NCBI GenBank assembly: GCA_947631625.1
Contig: CANRMA010000005.1
Span: forward strand, 92,108-156,107
From: an uncultured Lachnospiraceae bacterium
Lineage (GTDB): Bacteria; Bacillota; Clostridia; Lachnospirales; Lachnospiraceae
Direction of reading: 5' to 3'
DNA length: 64,000 nt
The notes below the pieces were generated by a model. That model worked only from the letters and a program-made list of their open reading frames with translations, searched no databases and had not been told where the DNA came from. Each line of letters opens with the position of its first letter. Position 1 is the first letter of the stretch. This document shows, piece after piece, positions 62,966 through 64,000 of this stretch. The translations under genes and the position numbers were made by a program.

Positions 62966-64000
62966 TCATCTGGCAGCTTTTCTGTCCCATTCCATACCTA
63001 TCTCATTCATCCGGCTTATCCTTTCCTCGGAAAGCGTCATGTTGGAAGATGCGGGATTCGACATCTTCAGCCTTATCGTGTTTACCCATTTCCCTATATC
63101 GATCCCGTCTATGATATAAGTCGATGAAATATTCAAGTTCCCATATTTTTCATAATAGGCCTTAGCCATTTCATATTTTCTGTCCCAGTTGTCTTCATAC
63201 TTGTTTTTCCAGACTATTCCAATAGTCTCCAGTTTCTTTATCTGTTCTTCGGTAAGCGGAGCGCTTCTGGATTTTAGCCCGTTATATGTTCTTATCTGAT
63301 CTGATATCCAACGTCCCAGACACAGTCCGTCTTTAGTCACATAATCATATGGGATTTTAAGATCCCCGTATTCACCATAGTATGCTTTGGCCGCATTGTA
63401 ATTCATATTCCAACGGTATTCCCTGACGTCCCATACCATCCCCAGATGATTTAACTTACCGATTTTTTCATCGCTAAGTCTGTTGTTTTTATAAGCCGCT
63501 CTGATATTTCCTATCCATTTCCCCAGCGGAAAACCGCTTTCTGCAACATATCTGGCCGGTACGTCAGCGTTCTTATTTTTTTCAATAAAAATTTCCAGTT
63601 CTTCCAAGCCCTGATTAAAATTCTGTACAGCCGTATCATCCCAGACCATACCTATCGCTTCCAGACGCTTTACCTGCTCGCCGTTTAAACGGCCGTACAC
63701 TTTGCCGGAATATACCCGTCTCTGTGTCTTAAGCCATGAACCGAGTTTCAATCCCCTGTCCGTAACAAATGCAGCAGGCACTCTGAGGTTTCCGGCTTTG
63801 CGGTAGTATTCTCCCGCCGCCGCATAATAGATCTCCCATGAGGCGGAAAGGTTTTTGGTAAGCTCTTTAAAAAGCTTCCTGCAGTCCCTAAGTTCATCTA
63901 TGATCTGGAAACTGCCGCAGAATCCGGATCTCTCACCACCTGTACAGGGTATGAGCGCAAACGCTTCTTCCAGTTCACCCGCAAGCGCATCCACGGCGGA
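62966..64000 (-). CDS. Protein with helicase-associated repeats, 5' truncated by window edge
   Basis: The open frame runs to the right edge, so the N-terminus is missing. The visible 345 residues contain four repeats of about 65-70 residues, each with a pattern AAxxYYxxxGNLxxPxxYV..G..LGxWI....R.Y and ending LxxxGMVWD. This is the helicase-associated domain (PF03457), usually C-terminal to a superfamily 2 helicase. Whether a helicase domain precedes it lies outside the window. An in-frame GTG at 63994 is unlikely to be the true start. Confidence 0.85.
   Translation of the reverse strand, partial: SAVDALAGELEEAFALIPCTGGERSGFCGSFQIIDELRDCRKLFKELTKNLSASWEIYYAAAGEYYRKAGNLRVPAAFVTDRGLKLGSWLKTQRRVYSGKVYGRLNGEQVKRLEAIGMVWDDTAVQNFNQGLEELEIFIEKNKNADVPARYVAESGFPLGKWIGNIRAAYKNNRLSDEKIGKLNHLGMVWDVREYRWNMNYNAAKAYYGEYGDLKIPYDYVTKDGLCLGRWISDQIRTYNGLKSRSAPLTEEQIKKLETIGIVWKNKYEDNWDRKYEMAKAYYEKYGNLNISSTYIIDGIDIGKWVNTIRLKMSNPASSNMTLSEERISRMNEIGMEWDRKAAR

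Overview
The window looks like chromosomal DNA of an anaerobic, low-to-moderate GC Firmicute of the class Clostridia, most likely family Lachnospiraceae. I base this on the gene content and order: mreB(mbl)-flgF-flgG, cdaA-cdaR-glmM, dnaB-rplI-gdpP and rpsF-ssb-rpsR, fermentative pyruvate formate-lyase with its activase, sporulation-type cell wall hydrolases, strong AGGAGG ribosome binding sites, and a type II-A Cas9 of the Coprococcus-like kind (placed from memory, not by a search). The genus cannot be fixed from sequence alone. Nearly all genes are on the minus strand; the plus-strand exceptions are a DUF402 gene, mecA, the pfl locus and a PD-(D/E)XK-like gene.

Layout: 0-3.6 kb, F1Fo ATP synthase operon (atpZ-I-B-E-F-H-A, atpA cut by the window edge), with a c subunit carrying the residues of a sodium-binding site. 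3.8-8.9 kb, DUF402 protein, coiled-coil SleB hydrolase, RpiB, TsaC, a KduD-like dehydrogenase and CwlD. 8.9-11.3 kb, Fe-S assembly (iscR, iscS, iscU) with a strong promoter and a palindromic operator. 11.4-15 kb, GH18 protein, mecA and a DUF1858 protein. 15-19.5 kb, the most unusual metabolic locus: pyruvate formate-lyase split into a 679-residue catalytic core and a separate 81-residue glycyl-radical subunit (sum 760), with a 67-residue cysteine-containing paralogue of the radical domain between them, followed by pflA and a 2[4Fe-4S] ferredoxin. 19.5-40.6 kb, housekeeping: replication helicase, ribosomal proteins, SSB, sirtuin, LeuA, HPr, both arms of c-di-AMP metabolism (GdpP; CdaA-CdaR), GlmM, ComF, RecD2, flagellar rod proteins and MreB.

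40.7-47.9 kb is a complete type II-A CRISPR-Cas locus: a 13-repeat array, csn2, cas2, cas1, cas9 and a tracrRNA that I could define base by base upstream of cas9. The array records two successive repeat mutations. 48.3-49.4 kb holds a lone PD-(D/E)XK-like gene. 49.4-62.9 kb is an extracellular polysaccharide cluster: initiating sugar phosphotransferase, glycosyltransferases, EpsG-like polymerase, Wzx flippase, a CDP-glycerol-type phosphotransferase, a TarI/IspD-like cytidylyltransferase, an epimerase and an acyltransferase, with a markedly AT-rich core. The window ends in a 5'-truncated gene of helicase-associated repeats.
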